Positions 1 through 8,130 of a DNA stretch of 64,000 nucleotides are shown one piece after another (positions within the stretch are counted from its first letter, which is position 1; the number at the start of each line of letters is the position of its first letter). The DNA comes from Streptomyces celluloflavus (GTDB taxonomy: Bacteria > Actinomycetota > Actinomycetes > Streptomycetales > Streptomycetaceae), in assembly GCA_000720995.1 (NCBI GenBank), contig JOEL01000025.1, forward strand, positions 21,637 to 85,636. The letters run 5' to 3'. A program made the translations under genes and the position numbers. Under the pieces are notes generated by a model. That model ran no database searches and had not been told where the DNA came from. It saw only the letters and a program-made list of their open reading frames with translations.

Positions 1-724
1 TGTCGTGCAGGACCGCGCGCGCCGTCCGGACGTCCATCCGGCAGCCATGGGCGGTGTGCAGGGCCAGGTGGATCTCCACGCTGCTCGTCCGCGCGCCGAG
101 GGTGAAGTCGACGGTGCCGCCGGGCCTGAGGTCCGTCTCCTGGGCCTCGACGCCCGAGACGAGCAGCGCGACGGTGGCCGAGGTGTCCTGGACGCAGGTC
201 GGACCGGCCGGGTCGTGGTCCGTGAGGGCCAGCGTCAGCCGCAGCGCGTCGCGCGACTCCTTGAGGGCGGGTTCGCCGAGGCGCAGGGTGAGCGCGTTGT
301 GCGGGCCGCCGTCCAGCGGCTGCCGGCCCTCCAGGCGCAGCTGTCCGGTCACATCGATCTCGCGGTGCGCGACGGCGTCCTGGAACGCCAGCCAGCCGCC
401 CACGGTGGAGAGCACGGAGACCAGGGAGAGGGCGGCGATGACCGAGGTGTGGCGGGGCTTGCGGATGAGTACGCGGATGACGGCCGTGGCGAGGGCCACT
501 CCGGCCAGGGAGCCCCACCCGGCGAACCCGCCGACCGGTCCGGCCGGCCGCAGGCTCGCGGCGGTCACCAGGGCGGCGCAGGCCAGCAGCAGCGGCAGCC
601 AGCGGGCGCTCGGGTGCAGCACCCACTTGATGATCACGTTCTTGATGTCGTTGGCGGCGATGGAGTGGTCGCCGTGCGTGGTCGGGCTGTTGTGGGTCTC
701 GCCGCCGCCCGCGGGGCGGGTCAT
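1..724 (-). CDS. Putative membrane protein with N-terminal SIAA motif (partial, runs off left edge)
   Basis: The frame is open from an ATG at 724 to the window edge, giving 241 codons without a stop. Its start overlaps the stop of the upstream gene by 4 bp (ATGA), so the two are translationally coupled. Residues 8-25 contain HGDHSIAANDI, matching a SIAA motif at the C terminus of its neighbour. Two hydrophobic helical stretches follow at about residues 44-60 and 70-105, and then a soluble, beta-rich region with no domain I recognise. The C terminus is missing. Function unknown; most likely a small membrane-anchored partner of the upstream protein. Confidence 0.75.
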   Translation of the reverse strand, partial: MTRPAGGGETHNSPTTHGDHSIAANDIKNVIIKWVLHPSARWLPLLLACAALVTAASLRPAGPVGGFAGWGSLAGVALATAVIRVLIRKPRHTSVIAALSLVSVLSTVGGWLAFQDAVAHREIDVTGQLRLEGRQPLDGGPHNALTLRLGEPALKESRDALRLTLALTDHDPAGPTCVQDTSATVALLVSGVEAQETDLRPGGTVDFTLGARTSSVEIHLALHTAHGCRMDVRTARAVLHD

Positions 725-1221
725 ACGCCGTCCTGGGCGGGCCCACCGCCCATGTTGATGTTTCCGTGGATCTCGCCGGCGGCGATGGAGCCCTGGCCGT
801 ACGCGGTCGGCGTGTTGTGCACGATCCGGATGTCCGTGGCGGAGGCCAGCCGCGAGACGTGATCCACCAGGTGGGCGGCGTCGCGGCGGTCGGCGGGGCC
901 CGCCAGCCAGGCGGTCACCGCGGCGGACAGCAGCCGCCGCTCCTCGTCGTCGAGGCGGGTGAGCAGCTGGTCGAGGGCGTCGGCGCGGCGTACGTCGAGG
1001 AGTGGCTGCGCGGCGCCGCCGCCGAGTTCCGTACCGTCGGGCCCGGTGGCCTCGTCGGGTGCGCCGCGGTGCAGCAGCCGGCGGAAGAAGCCCTCGCCCG
1101 CCGTCACGGCGTGGTCGGCGATCCGCTCCTGGGCGGCGGTGATCACAGAGGCGCCGAGGCTGTTCGCCGCCAGCGCGAGATATGGAGCGATTTCGGCGGA
1201 CACGGTCGCCAGGTCGGACAT
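721..1221 (-). CDS. Hypothetical helical protein with C-terminal SIAA motif
   Basis: A 166-residue protein with an ATG start 13 bases after a GGGGAGAGAG ribosome site. The first 110 residues look alpha-helical and rich in Ala and Leu. The C terminus carries AYGQGSIAAGEIHGNINMGG, a short glycine- and isoleucine-rich segment. A related SIAAxxI segment sits near the N terminus of the coupled downstream protein. I do not recognise a family with certainty. The layout of a helical domain plus a short C-terminal motif, shared with an adjacent gene, resembles actinobacterial proteins that pair through short amyloid-like signalling motifs, but that is inference. Confidence 0.75.
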   Translation of the reverse strand: MSDLATVSAEIAPYLALAANSLGASVITAAQERIADHAVTAGEGFFRRLLHRGAPDEATGPDGTELGGGAAQPLLDVRRADALDQLLTRLDDEERRLLSAAVTAWLAGPADRRDAAHLVDHVSRLASATDIRIVHNTPTAYGQGSIAAGEIHGNINMGGGPAQDGV

Positions 1222-1528
1222 TTCGGCTCTCTCCCCGTTCGCGGGTCGCGGTGAAATACCACAACACCCTTACCGGAAAGGCGTGTTACCCGCCCGGGTG
1301 GCAAACCACACCCGTTCTTCCGTGGGGTTTGGCGACGCGGGAGGCGGGGGGACAGGGGTGGCGTGCCGAGGCGGTAGGGGTGGTTTCCGGCCGCGTACGG
1401 CATCGTTATGGCCCACGAATTGCTGACCAGCCCTTACGCTGGATATTGGACTAGACCTGTTGTCTGCTCGGCCTCGCGTCTCGTCTCGGTTCTATTCGTT
1501 TCGGTCGTCGTCGAAGGATTGGGGTCAC
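1222..1528. other. Intergenic region between divergent genes
   Basis: This 307-bp gap separates the leftward SIAA gene pair from rightward cutC. Its local AT content is higher than the flanks around 1250-1280 and 1400-1450, as expected of promoter DNA. The only motif I can name is the DasR-like site at 1445-1460. No small gene is visible. Confidence 0.5.
1445..1460 (+). promoter_or_regulatory. Possible DasR/GntR-type operator (dre-like)
   Basis: The sequence ATTGGACTAGACCTGT matches the Streptomyces dre consensus for the GlcNAc-responsive regulator DasR (ACTGGTCTAGACCAGT) at 13 of 16 positions, including the CTAGACC core. It lies 68 bp before the cutC start. A functional site would link cutC to amino-sugar signalling. 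Binding is inferred from the match alone. Confidence 0.5.
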
Positions 1529-2296
1529 ATGAGCAAGCACGCACTCCTGGAGGTGATCGCGCTCGGTCCGCAGGACGCGATCGCCGCACAGGCCGGCGGA
1601 GCCGACCGCCTGGAACTGGTCACCGATATGGCGGCCGACGGGCTCACCCCGCCGCGGGCCGCCTTCGCGGCGATCCGGGCGGCCGTCGATATTCCGCTGC
1701 GGGTGATGCTGCGGGCCGCCGACGGCTTCGCGGCGGGCGATGTGGCGGCGCTGTGCGAGGACGCCGCGGCACTGCGGGCGGAGGGCGCCGACGAGTTCGT
1801 CCTCGGCTTCCTGACGCCCGACGGGCGGCCCGACCTGGACGCCGTACGGGCGCTGGCCGAGGTGATCGACGGCTGCCGCTGGACCTTCCACCGGGCCATC
1901 GACCGGGCCGCCGACCGGGACGCGCTGCGCAAGGAACTGGCTGTGTTCACCGGGGCCGCCGGGGTCGCCGGGCCCGGCGACCCGTCCGGTCCGGGCGGTC
2001 TCGACACCTACCTGACGGCCGGTGCCGTGGCGGGGGTCGATACGGGGCTGCCGACCCTGCTGGCCGAACAGGCCCGCACGGCGGCCGGTGAACCCGGGTA
2101 CGCGCCGCGGATCCTGGTCGGCGGTGGGCTCACCCTCGGACAGCTGCCGACGCTGCGCGCGGCCGGCCTCGACGCGTTCCACATCGGCGGCGCGGCCCGC
2201 CCGGCCGGCTGGTCCGCTCCGGTGGACGCGGCGGCGGTACGGGAGTGGCGGGAGGCGCTGGACGGGGCGGTGGACGGAGCGGTGGCCGTGGGATAG
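1529..2296 (+). CDS. cutC: CutC family copper homeostasis protein
   Basis: A 255-residue cytoplasmic TIM-barrel protein of the CutC family (PF03932), about the usual length. The N terminus has the family signature LEVIALGPQDAIAAQAGGADRLELV followed by GLTPP, and the C-terminal part has ILVGGGL and DAFHIGGAAR. CutC has been linked to copper tolerance, but its reaction is not established. The ATG at 1529 is chosen because the family signature begins right after it; an upstream in-frame ATG at 1460 would add 23 unconserved residues and overlap the dre-like site. A GC-rich hairpin lies just downstream, so it is probably monocistronic. Confidence 0.9.
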   Translation: MSKHALLEVIALGPQDAIAAQAGGADRLELVTDMAADGLTPPRAAFAAIRAAVDIPLRVMLRAADGFAAGDVAALCEDAAALRAEGADEFVLGFLTPDGRPDLDAVRALAEVIDGCRWTFHRAIDRAADRDALRKELAVFTGAAGVAGPGDPSGPGGLDTYLTAGAVAGVDTGLPTLLAEQARTAAGEPGYAPRILVGGGLTLGQLPTLRAAGLDAFHIGGAARPAGWSAPVDAAAVREWREALDGAVDGAVAVG

Positions 2297-2316
2297 GCCC
2301 GGCCGCCAGGGTGCGG

Positions 2317-2339
2317 GGGCCGCCGCGGTGGGGCGGCCC
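2317..2339 (+). terminator. Hairpin downstream of cutC
   Basis: GGGCCGCC and GGCGGCCC form a perfect 8-bp stem with a 7-nt loop, 20 bp after the cutC stop. There is no U tract, as is usual for Streptomyces terminators. Confidence 0.5.
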
Positions 2340-2563
2340 TCCTCATCTAGGATTCGGCTGCGGCCGGCGGGGCGTCGGCGGCCGCGCTGCGCCGCCCGTC
2401 ACCAGGGGCGCGCAGGGGTTCCGCGGATCGACGATGGTGTGAATCCGAGGCGGATCGGGCGTTCATCGCCTGCTTGCCCGTAGCGGGTTTCCTGTCCGAG
2501 TGATCGCATGTGAGGGTCGTCGCCAAGCCCGTATTGATCAGGGGAGAGGCGAGGTGCCGGCCC

Positions 2564-3562
2564 GTGCTGAAAGAGACAGTCTTCCGGAGCGAGGAACTGC
2601 CTGCGGCGGATCGGTTCGAGGTCTGGCGCGAGCTCATCGGCCATACCCACGCACCCGTAGAAGTCGCCAGCGAATTTTCGGCAGAATATGATGCGCATTA
2701 TCGCGTGCTGGAGCTCGGTGCGATTCGTGTATGGCCGGTGACCTGCCATCCGTTGCAGTTCCAGCGGACGGCGAAGCTGATCCGTCAATCCGATCCCGAG
2801 CAGTATCACCTCGCGCTTCCGCTGTCGGGCGTCAACCGGATGTCCTGGGATGACCAGAAATCCGAGTTCAACTCCTACGAATTGCACCTCTGTGACAGTT
2901 CGCGGATTTTCGAGCTGAACATGAACGCCGTCAATGATCACGGGTACTTCGCAGGGATGGGGGTTGATGTTCCCAAGGCGTTAATGCCGTTGTCGGCAGA
3001 CCGGATGGACCGGCTGTTCGGACAGGGAATATCAGGGCGTGCGGGAATCGGTGGGCTCATGACCCAGTTCCTGCTCCAAATCGTCGAGAACAGCGCGTCG
3101 TACGAGCCTTCCGACGGGCCCCGTCTGGAGACGGTGCTGATAGATCTGCTCGCCGCGGTGTTCGCCCGTGCCCTCGATGACGACAGCGCCTGCCCGCCCG
3201 AATCGCATCAGCGTACTCTGACCCTGCGCATCAAGGCATTCATCCAACAGCACCTGCACGACCCCCAGTTGACCCCGCGCAACATCGCTGCCGCACACCA
3301 CATCTCCGTCAGCTATCTGCACCGCCTCTTCCAGCAGGAAGGCGGCACGGTAGCCGGCAGGGTCCGCCACCAACGCCTGGAACGCGCCCGTCGCGATCTC
3401 GCCGACCCTGCCCAGCGGGCCATCCCGATCCACACCATCGCCGCCCGCTGGGGCTTCCCCCGCGCAGCCGACTTCAGCCGCGCCTTTCGCACCGCCTACG
3501 GCGTCCCGCCCCGGGACTACCGGCACCACGCCGTGCGGACAGCCGGCCGCGTCAACCAGTAG
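2564..3562 (+). CDS. AraC-family transcriptional regulator, TTA-containing
   Basis: An N-terminal AraC-binding-like sensory domain (about residues 5-190, starting around ADRFEVWRELI) precedes a C-terminal AraC DNA-binding domain with two helix-turn-helices (NIAAAHHISVSYLHRLF and IAARWGFPRAADFSRAFR). The ligand is unknown. The GTG at 2564 is preferred because GAGGTG lies 7 bases upstream; a GTG at 2510 would add 18 residues but has no ribosome site. A TTA leucine codon at 2981-2983 makes translation likely to depend on the bldA tRNA. The first half is less GC-rich than its neighbours. No adjacent target is obvious, so it may act elsewhere. Confidence 0.9.
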   Translation: MLKETVFRSEELPAADRFEVWRELIGHTHAPVEVASEFSAEYDAHYRVLELGAIRVWPVTCHPLQFQRTAKLIRQSDPEQYHLALPLSGVNRMSWDDQKSEFNSYELHLCDSSRIFELNMNAVNDHGYFAGMGVDVPKALMPLSADRMDRLFGQGISGRAGIGGLMTQFLLQIVENSASYEPSDGPRLETVLIDLLAAVFARALDDDSACPPESHQRTLTLRIKAFIQQHLHDPQLTPRNIAAAHHISVSYLHRLFQQEGGTVAGRVRHQRLERARRDLADPAQRAIPIHTIAARWGFPRAADFSRAFRTAYGVPPRDYRHHAVRTAGRVNQ

Positions 3563-3884
3563 ACGCATTGCGAAGCGGGAGTGGTCTCTGTGCTAATGAC
3601 CCGGAGCGGTTTGCCGCGCATCATGGGAATGCGTTTTTGGAGCATTGGCCGGCCCAGAGGGGGTAATCGTGAGCCACAGGCGCGCCACTCTCATCCGACT
3701 GTGCAGGGAAGCGGTATTCCATGAGGGGGTTCATGGACGGTGCGACAAGTTATTACCGGACGTCGCAAAGCTATATGCGTGATGCGCCTGAACGGCCAGG
3801 GAAGCGCACCCCGGAGGGGTGGTGCGGGGCCACTTGCGGCGGGGACACGGGGGTGCTCCGCGGCATGGCCTCGCCCGTTACCGG
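3563..3884. other. Intergenic region, no gene seen
   Basis: This 322-bp gap lies between the convergent AraC-type and MFS genes. Codon patterns in all frames look random and frames starting here run antisense into the MFS gene. I found no convincing hairpin or repeat. Confidence 0.4.
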
Positions 3885-5183
3885 TCACCTGGCGCCTGCC
3901 GAGTCCGTAACGCCCGCTGTGCCCGTGACACCCGTGGCGTCCGTAACGCCTGTGGTGCTCGGCGCGGTCGATGCCGCCGCCGTCCGGCCGGCCGGACGCC
4001 GGCGGGTCGTAACGGCGGACAGGGTGAGCGCGACGAGGGCCAGTGCGGCGGAGGCGAGCGGGAACCAGTGGGTGCCCAGGACGGTGATGGCCAGGCTGCC
4101 GGCGCCGCCGGCCGCGGCCATGCCCAGGTAGAGGGCGCTGCTGTTCAGTGAGATCAGCAGCGGTGCGGCGGGCGGGTCGAGGGAGACCAGGCGGTGCGGC
4201 AACGCGACCGAGACCGCCCAGCCCGCCAGCGGGGCGACGGCGGCGTAGACCAGCGCGCCCGGCATCGACCCGGAGAGCCAGGGAAGGGCGACGTAGACGG
4301 CCGCGACCACGGTGCTTCCGACGAGCAGTACGGTCCGTACGCCCAGCCGGTCCACGGCCCGGCCGCCCAGCCAGCTGCCGGCGACCGACGCGACGCCGGC
4401 GACCAGCAGGATCACGGTGAGCCGTCCCGCGTCGCCACCGGTCGCCGGGCGCATCGCCGTACCGAGATAGATGTAGACCAGGTTGAAGGCGAGCAGGAAC
4501 ACCAGGGTGGTGCTCGCGGCGCCCAGGGCGCGGCGGTCGCGCAGCGGGGCCAGCCGGGCGCGCAGACCGGGCGCGGCGGCCGGGGCCGGGAGGTCGCGCA
4601 GCAGCAGGGCGAGGCCGAGGAAGGCCGCGGCCCCGAGGGCGGCCACCAGCCACATGGTCAGCCGCCAGTCCGTACGCCCGATGTACGTGCCCAGGGGGAC
4701 GCCGAGCGCGGTGGCCACCGTCATCCCGCCCAGGACCGTGGCGAGCGCCCGGCCGCGCCGCTCGGGCGGTACGAGGGTGGTGGCGACGGCGTTGGCGGTC
4801 GGGGTGTAGAGCGCGGCACCGGCCGCCGCTAGGACCCGGGTGGCCAGCAGGACCGGGTAGTTCTCGGCCACGGCGCTCAGGACGTTGGCCACGGTGAAGA
4901 CGGTGAGCGCGGTCAGCAGCAGGCGGCGGCGCGGCCACCGGGCGGTGGCGGTGGCGAGGACCGGGGCGAGCAGCGCGTAGGAGAGGGCGAAGACGGTCAC
5001 CATCTGGCCGGCCTCCTGGACGGAGACCTCCAGATCGCGGGCGACCAGGCCGAGAATTCCGGCCATCACCATGGAGTCGGTGCCCATGGCGAAGGCGCCG
5101 AGGGCCAGCAGGAGCAGCCGGAGCCGGGAGCGGGAACGCGGTTCGGAAGGCGGCTGGGGGTGGGGACGGGCATGCGGACGCAC
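3885..5183 (-). CDS. MFS transporter, arabinose-efflux/drug-export type
   Basis: A 432-residue inner-membrane transporter with about 12 hydrophobic helices, typical of the AraJ/Cmr-like drug-proton antiporter group. LATATARWPRRRLL after helix 2 is the cytoplasmic loop-2 motif, and the first helix contains GTDSMVMAGILGLVARDL. The start is a GTG with GGGAGG 8-9 bases upstream. The last 25 residues form a Thr/Gly/Ala tail made of TGVTDATGV-like repeats. It is divergent from an ArsR-type regulator with an inverted repeat between them, so it is probably an exporter repressed by that regulator. The substrate cannot be told from sequence. Confidence 0.88.
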   Translation of the reverse strand: MRPHARPHPQPPSEPRSRSRLRLLLLALGAFAMGTDSMVMAGILGLVARDLEVSVQEAGQMVTVFALSYALLAPVLATATARWPRRRLLLTALTVFTVANVLSAVAENYPVLLATRVLAAAGAALYTPTANAVATTLVPPERRGRALATVLGGMTVATALGVPLGTYIGRTDWRLTMWLVAALGAAAFLGLALLLRDLPAPAAAPGLRARLAPLRDRRALGAASTTLVFLLAFNLVYIYLGTAMRPATGGDAGRLTVILLVAGVASVAGSWLGGRAVDRLGVRTVLLVGSTVVAAVYVALPWLSGSMPGALVYAAVAPLAGWAVSVALPHRLVSLDPPAAPLLISLNSSALYLGMAAAGGAGSLAITVLGTHWFPLASAALALVALTLSAVTTRRRPAGRTAAASTAPSTTGVTDATGVTGTAGVTDSAGAR

Positions 5184-5225
5184 GGATGTTCCTCCCGGTA
5201 CGCGCCGGACGGGCGCGACAGGTAA

Positions 5226-5243
5226 GTTTGATGTGCGTCAAAC
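5226..5243. promoter_or_regulatory. Inverted-repeat operator between MFS and ArsR-type genes
   Basis: GTTTGA-TGTGCG-TCAAAC is a perfect 6-bp inverted repeat with a 6-bp spacer, in AT-richer DNA between the divergent genes. A third TCAAAC half-site lies at 5267-5272. It sits 43 bp before the MFS start, where a repressor would block its promoter. Confidence 0.5.
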
Positions 5244-5388
5244 AATATGGACTGTTGGAAGGATGTCAAACGGTTCGGGGATCGGTGTGGCCGGTCCCGG
5301 GGCCGGTGCGGGAGCCCGTGCGGGCGGCGGTCCGGGAGTCGGTACGGTCGGTGGTGCGGCCGGCAGGACGGTCGGGACGGAGGCCGGG

Positions 5389-5769
5389 ATGAACGACGCC
5401 GAGCCGCTGAAGCGGCCGGAAAACGAGATCGGCGACGGTGAGCTGCTGGAGCAGCCGGACGCCGCGGACATCGAGCTGGTGAAGGTGTTGCACGCGCTAG
5501 GCGACCCGACGCGGTTGCACCTCTTCCGGGTCTACGCGGACGGGGAGCGGTACAGCTGCTCCTCCGAGCGGCTGGGCGTCGGCCATCTGCACAAGTCGAC
5601 GGTGTCGCACCATATGCGGATCATGCGCGAGGCCGGGATCACCGCCACCCGGGCCGTCGGGCGCAACCGCTACGTACGGCTGCGCCGCGCCGACCTCGAC
5701 GCACGCTTTCCCGGCCTGGTGGAGACGCTCCTCAGGGCATACGAGGGGAACGCCCCTCAAGTCCCTTGA
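5389..5769 (+). CDS. ArsR-family winged-helix regulator
   Basis: A 126-residue winged-helix DNA-binding protein. It has KVLHALGDPTRLHLFRVYADGE (helices 1-2), HKSTVSHHMRIMREAGI as the recognition helix and ATRAVGRNRYVRLRRADLD as the wing. The single Cys in YSCSSERLG does not make a classical CxC metal site, so the inducer is unclear. The ATG at 5389 has a strong GGAGG 5 bases upstream; an ATG at 5263 would add a 42-residue Gly/Ala leader with a badly spaced ribosome site. It faces the MFS gene and probably represses it. The stop codon lies inside the loop of a terminator hairpin. Confidence 0.85.
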   Translation: MNDAEPLKRPENEIGDGELLEQPDAADIELVKVLHALGDPTRLHLFRVYADGERYSCSSERLGVGHLHKSTVSHHMRIMREAGITATRAVGRNRYVRLRRADLDARFPGLVETLLRAYEGNAPQVP

Positions 5770-5792
5770 GGTTCAGGGGGCTTGAGGGGCGT
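5750..5792 (+). terminator. Terminator hairpin overlapping the ArsR-type stop codon
   Basis: ACGCCCCTCAAG (5750-5761) and CTTGAGGGGCGT (5781-5792) form a perfect 12-bp stem. A CCCT/AGGG inner stem lies within the 19-nt loop, and the TGA stop at 5767-5769 is in that loop. The gene on the other side is convergent, so it may serve both directions. Confidence 0.6.
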
Positions 5793-5880
5793 AATGGCTC
5801 CGAGGGCCTCGGTAGGACGCGGGGGCTGGGGAGGACGCGGGGCCTGGGGGACGCGAGGGCCTGGGGGCGATGGCCCGCCC

Positions 5881-8130
5881 TCAGAGGAGGGCCGCCCCGG
5901 TCCCGTTCAGCTGCGCCGGCAGCGGGGCCGCGTGGATCACCATCAGGCCGGAGACGGGGCGGGTCAGGCTGACGTACAGCCGGCGCAACCCGGTGCGCTC
6001 GTCCGGTTCGCCGTCGACGATCGCCGCCGGCTCGTCCAGCACCACGTAGTCGTACTCCAGACCCTTGGCGAGCGTGGCGGGCACCAGCGTCAGCCGGGAC
6101 TCGGCGGAGGTCTCCTCGCCGGGCGCCAGGCAGGTCACCCCGGTCGCCTCCAGGGCCGCGCGCAGCACCGGGACGCGGGCGTCGGCCGCGATCAGCCCGA
6201 TCGACCCCTCCTTCGTCAGCGCCTCGTCGCAGGCCGCCAGGACGGCGGCGTCCAGATCGTCCGCCGCGACCGTACGGATCTCGAAGTCGCCCGCGGACTC
6301 GCGGATGGACGTGGCCTCCGTCAGATCGGGGGCGATGGCCGGCAGCAGCCGGGACGCGTACGCGATGACCTCGCGCGGCACCCGGAAGCCCTGGGTCAGC
6401 TCCTCGACGGCCGAACCCGGCTTGCCCAGATGGGCCAGCGCCTCCTCCCAGGTGTCGGTCGCCCACGGCGTCGTGCCCTGCGCGATATCGCCGAGGATCG
6501 TCGCCGAACCCGTCGTACAGCGGCGGCCCACCGCGCGGTACTGCATGGGGGAGAGGTCCTGCGCCTCGTCCAGGACCACATGCCCCAGCGAGTGCGTCCG
6601 CGTGATCAGATCCGTCGCCTCGTCGATCAGCACCGTGTCCGCGGCGGACCACTTGGCGCTCTTCGGGCTGCGGGCCGGTTTGGCCCACAGGATCGTCCGC
6701 TGCTCCTCGGGCGTCAGGATGTCCGCCGCCTGCTCGGCCAGGAACTCCGCGTCACCCAGCAGCCGCAGCACCAGCTTTGCCGGATCGACCGGCGGCCAGA
6801 CCTCCTTGACCACGGCCTTCACGGCGGCGTTGCGGGCCACCGCGTCCTGCACCCGGTCGTCCGGCGCCTCGCCCGCCTGTTCCATCCGCACCAGTACGGC
6901 GTGCGCGATCCGCTGCGGCAGCGCCTCGCGCGCCGCCCCGTAGCGGATGTCGCGGTCCATCAACTCCCGTACGATCTCTTCCAGTTCATAGGCCGGGACG
7001 CGCCAGCGGCGGGAGCCGCGGACGACCATGCACGGCTCCACGGGCAGCGTGATGTGCGAGCGGACGGCCCGCCGCAGCACCTCGGCCATCCGCGCGTCAC
7101 CCTTGACGGTCGCCGCGGCCGCGCCGTCCGTCCCGCGCACCTCGACATGCGCCACCAGGTCGTCGACCGTGGCCTGCTTGACCTCCAGCTCGCCCAGGGC
7201 CGGCAGCACCTGCTCGATGTAGTTCAGGAAGGAGCGGTTCGGGCCGATGACCAGGGTGCCGGAGCGGGCCAGCCGCTCCCGGTGCGCGTACAGCAGATAC
7301 GCGACACGGTGCAGACCGACCGCCGTCTTCCCGGTGCCCGGCGCGCCCTGCACACAGACCGAGCCGCCGATCCCGGCGCGCACGATCTCGTCCTGCTCCG
7401 GCTGGATCGTCGCCACGATGTCCCGCATCGGGCCCACGCGCGGCCGCTCGATCTCCGACTGGAGCAGCCGGCTGGTCTGTGCGGCCTCCGCCGGATCGGT
7501 GAGGTGTTCGTCCTCGTACGCGGTCAGCTCGCCCGCCGTGTAGCCGAACCGGCGGCGCAGTTCGAGGTCCATCGGGTCCTTCTTGGAGGCCCGGTAGAAC
7601 GGCTGGGAGACGGGTGCGCGCCAGTCGATGACCATGGGGTCGCCGCCGGCGTCGTGGACGTGCCGTCGCCCGATGTAGAAGTTCTCGCCCGTCCGCGGCC
7701 CGCCCGCGCCCTCGTCGGAGGCGCTGTCCGCCGCGCCCTTCGACGCGCCCTCGGCGAGACCGAGCCCCGGTGCGTGCAGGTAGTCGAGGCGGCCGAAGAA
7801 GAGCGGGGTGTGGGCGAGGTCGGCGAGGGCCTTGATCCGGGCGTCGATCTCGCCCTGGAGGACCTCGGCGTTGACCCAGTTCGCGGTGACGTCGGCGATG
7901 TTCAGCGCCTCGGCGTCCTCGCGCATGGCGCGCAGCGCGGCGCGGGAGGCGGCGAGGTGGGCGCGTTCGCGCTGGAGGGGGTCGGGGGCGGCGGGGCCGG
8001 CAGGGGGCGTTTCGGGCCGGTGGGCGGCCGGGCGGGGTACGTCGGGCCGGGGGCCGGCCGGCTGTGCGCCGCGGGTGGCGGGGGCGCCGCTCGGGTCGGT
8101 GGGGGGTGACGGGTGGGCGTGCGAGGGCAC
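5881..8130 (-). CDS. helD: HelD/HelR-type UvrD-like helicase acting on RNA polymerase
   Basis: A 749-residue superfamily 1 ATPase of the HelD group, which pulls stalled RNA polymerase off DNA; HelR members also give rifamycin tolerance by displacing drug-bound polymerase. An N-terminal coiled coil (residues 50-110) is followed by the RRHVHDAGGDPMVIDWRAP region. Walker A GAPGTGKT is at 262-269, Walker B VVLDEAQDLSPMQYR is in the second half, and the C-terminal motif is LRRLYVSLTRP. The GTG at 8130 has GGAGG 8 bases upstream; a further GTG at 8265 has no usable ribosome site. I did not see a rifamycin-associated element upstream, so the resistance role is uncertain. Confidence 0.88.
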   Translation of the reverse strand: MPSHAHPSPPTDPSGAPATRGAQPAGPRPDVPRPAAHRPETPPAGPAAPDPLQRERAHLAASRAALRAMREDAEALNIADVTANWVNAEVLQGEIDARIKALADLAHTPLFFGRLDYLHAPGLGLAEGASKGAADSASDEGAGGPRTGENFYIGRRHVHDAGGDPMVIDWRAPVSQPFYRASKKDPMDLELRRRFGYTAGELTAYEDEHLTDPAEAAQTSRLLQSEIERPRVGPMRDIVATIQPEQDEIVRAGIGGSVCVQGAPGTGKTAVGLHRVAYLLYAHRERLARSGTLVIGPNRSFLNYIEQVLPALGELEVKQATVDDLVAHVEVRGTDGAAAATVKGDARMAEVLRRAVRSHITLPVEPCMVVRGSRRWRVPAYELEEIVRELMDRDIRYGAAREALPQRIAHAVLVRMEQAGEAPDDRVQDAVARNAAVKAVVKEVWPPVDPAKLVLRLLGDAEFLAEQAADILTPEEQRTILWAKPARSPKSAKWSAADTVLIDEATDLITRTHSLGHVVLDEAQDLSPMQYRAVGRRCTTGSATILGDIAQGTTPWATDTWEEALAHLGKPGSAVEELTQGFRVPREVIAYASRLLPAIAPDLTEATSIRESAGDFEIRTVAADDLDAAVLAACDEALTKEGSIGLIAADARVPVLRAALEATGVTCLAPGEETSAESRLTLVPATLAKGLEYDYVVLDEPAAIVDGEPDERTGLRRLYVSLTRPVSGLMVIHAAPLPAQLNGTGAALL

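Noticed and set aside
3721-4131. Rightward gene before the MFS transporter
   Set aside because: The frame runs antisense through the MFS coding region and has no conserved pattern.
5782-8109. Long open frame antisense to the HelD-type gene
   Set aside because: It is the mirror of a GC-rich coding region and its translation is Arg/Gly/Gln-rich with no conserved pattern.
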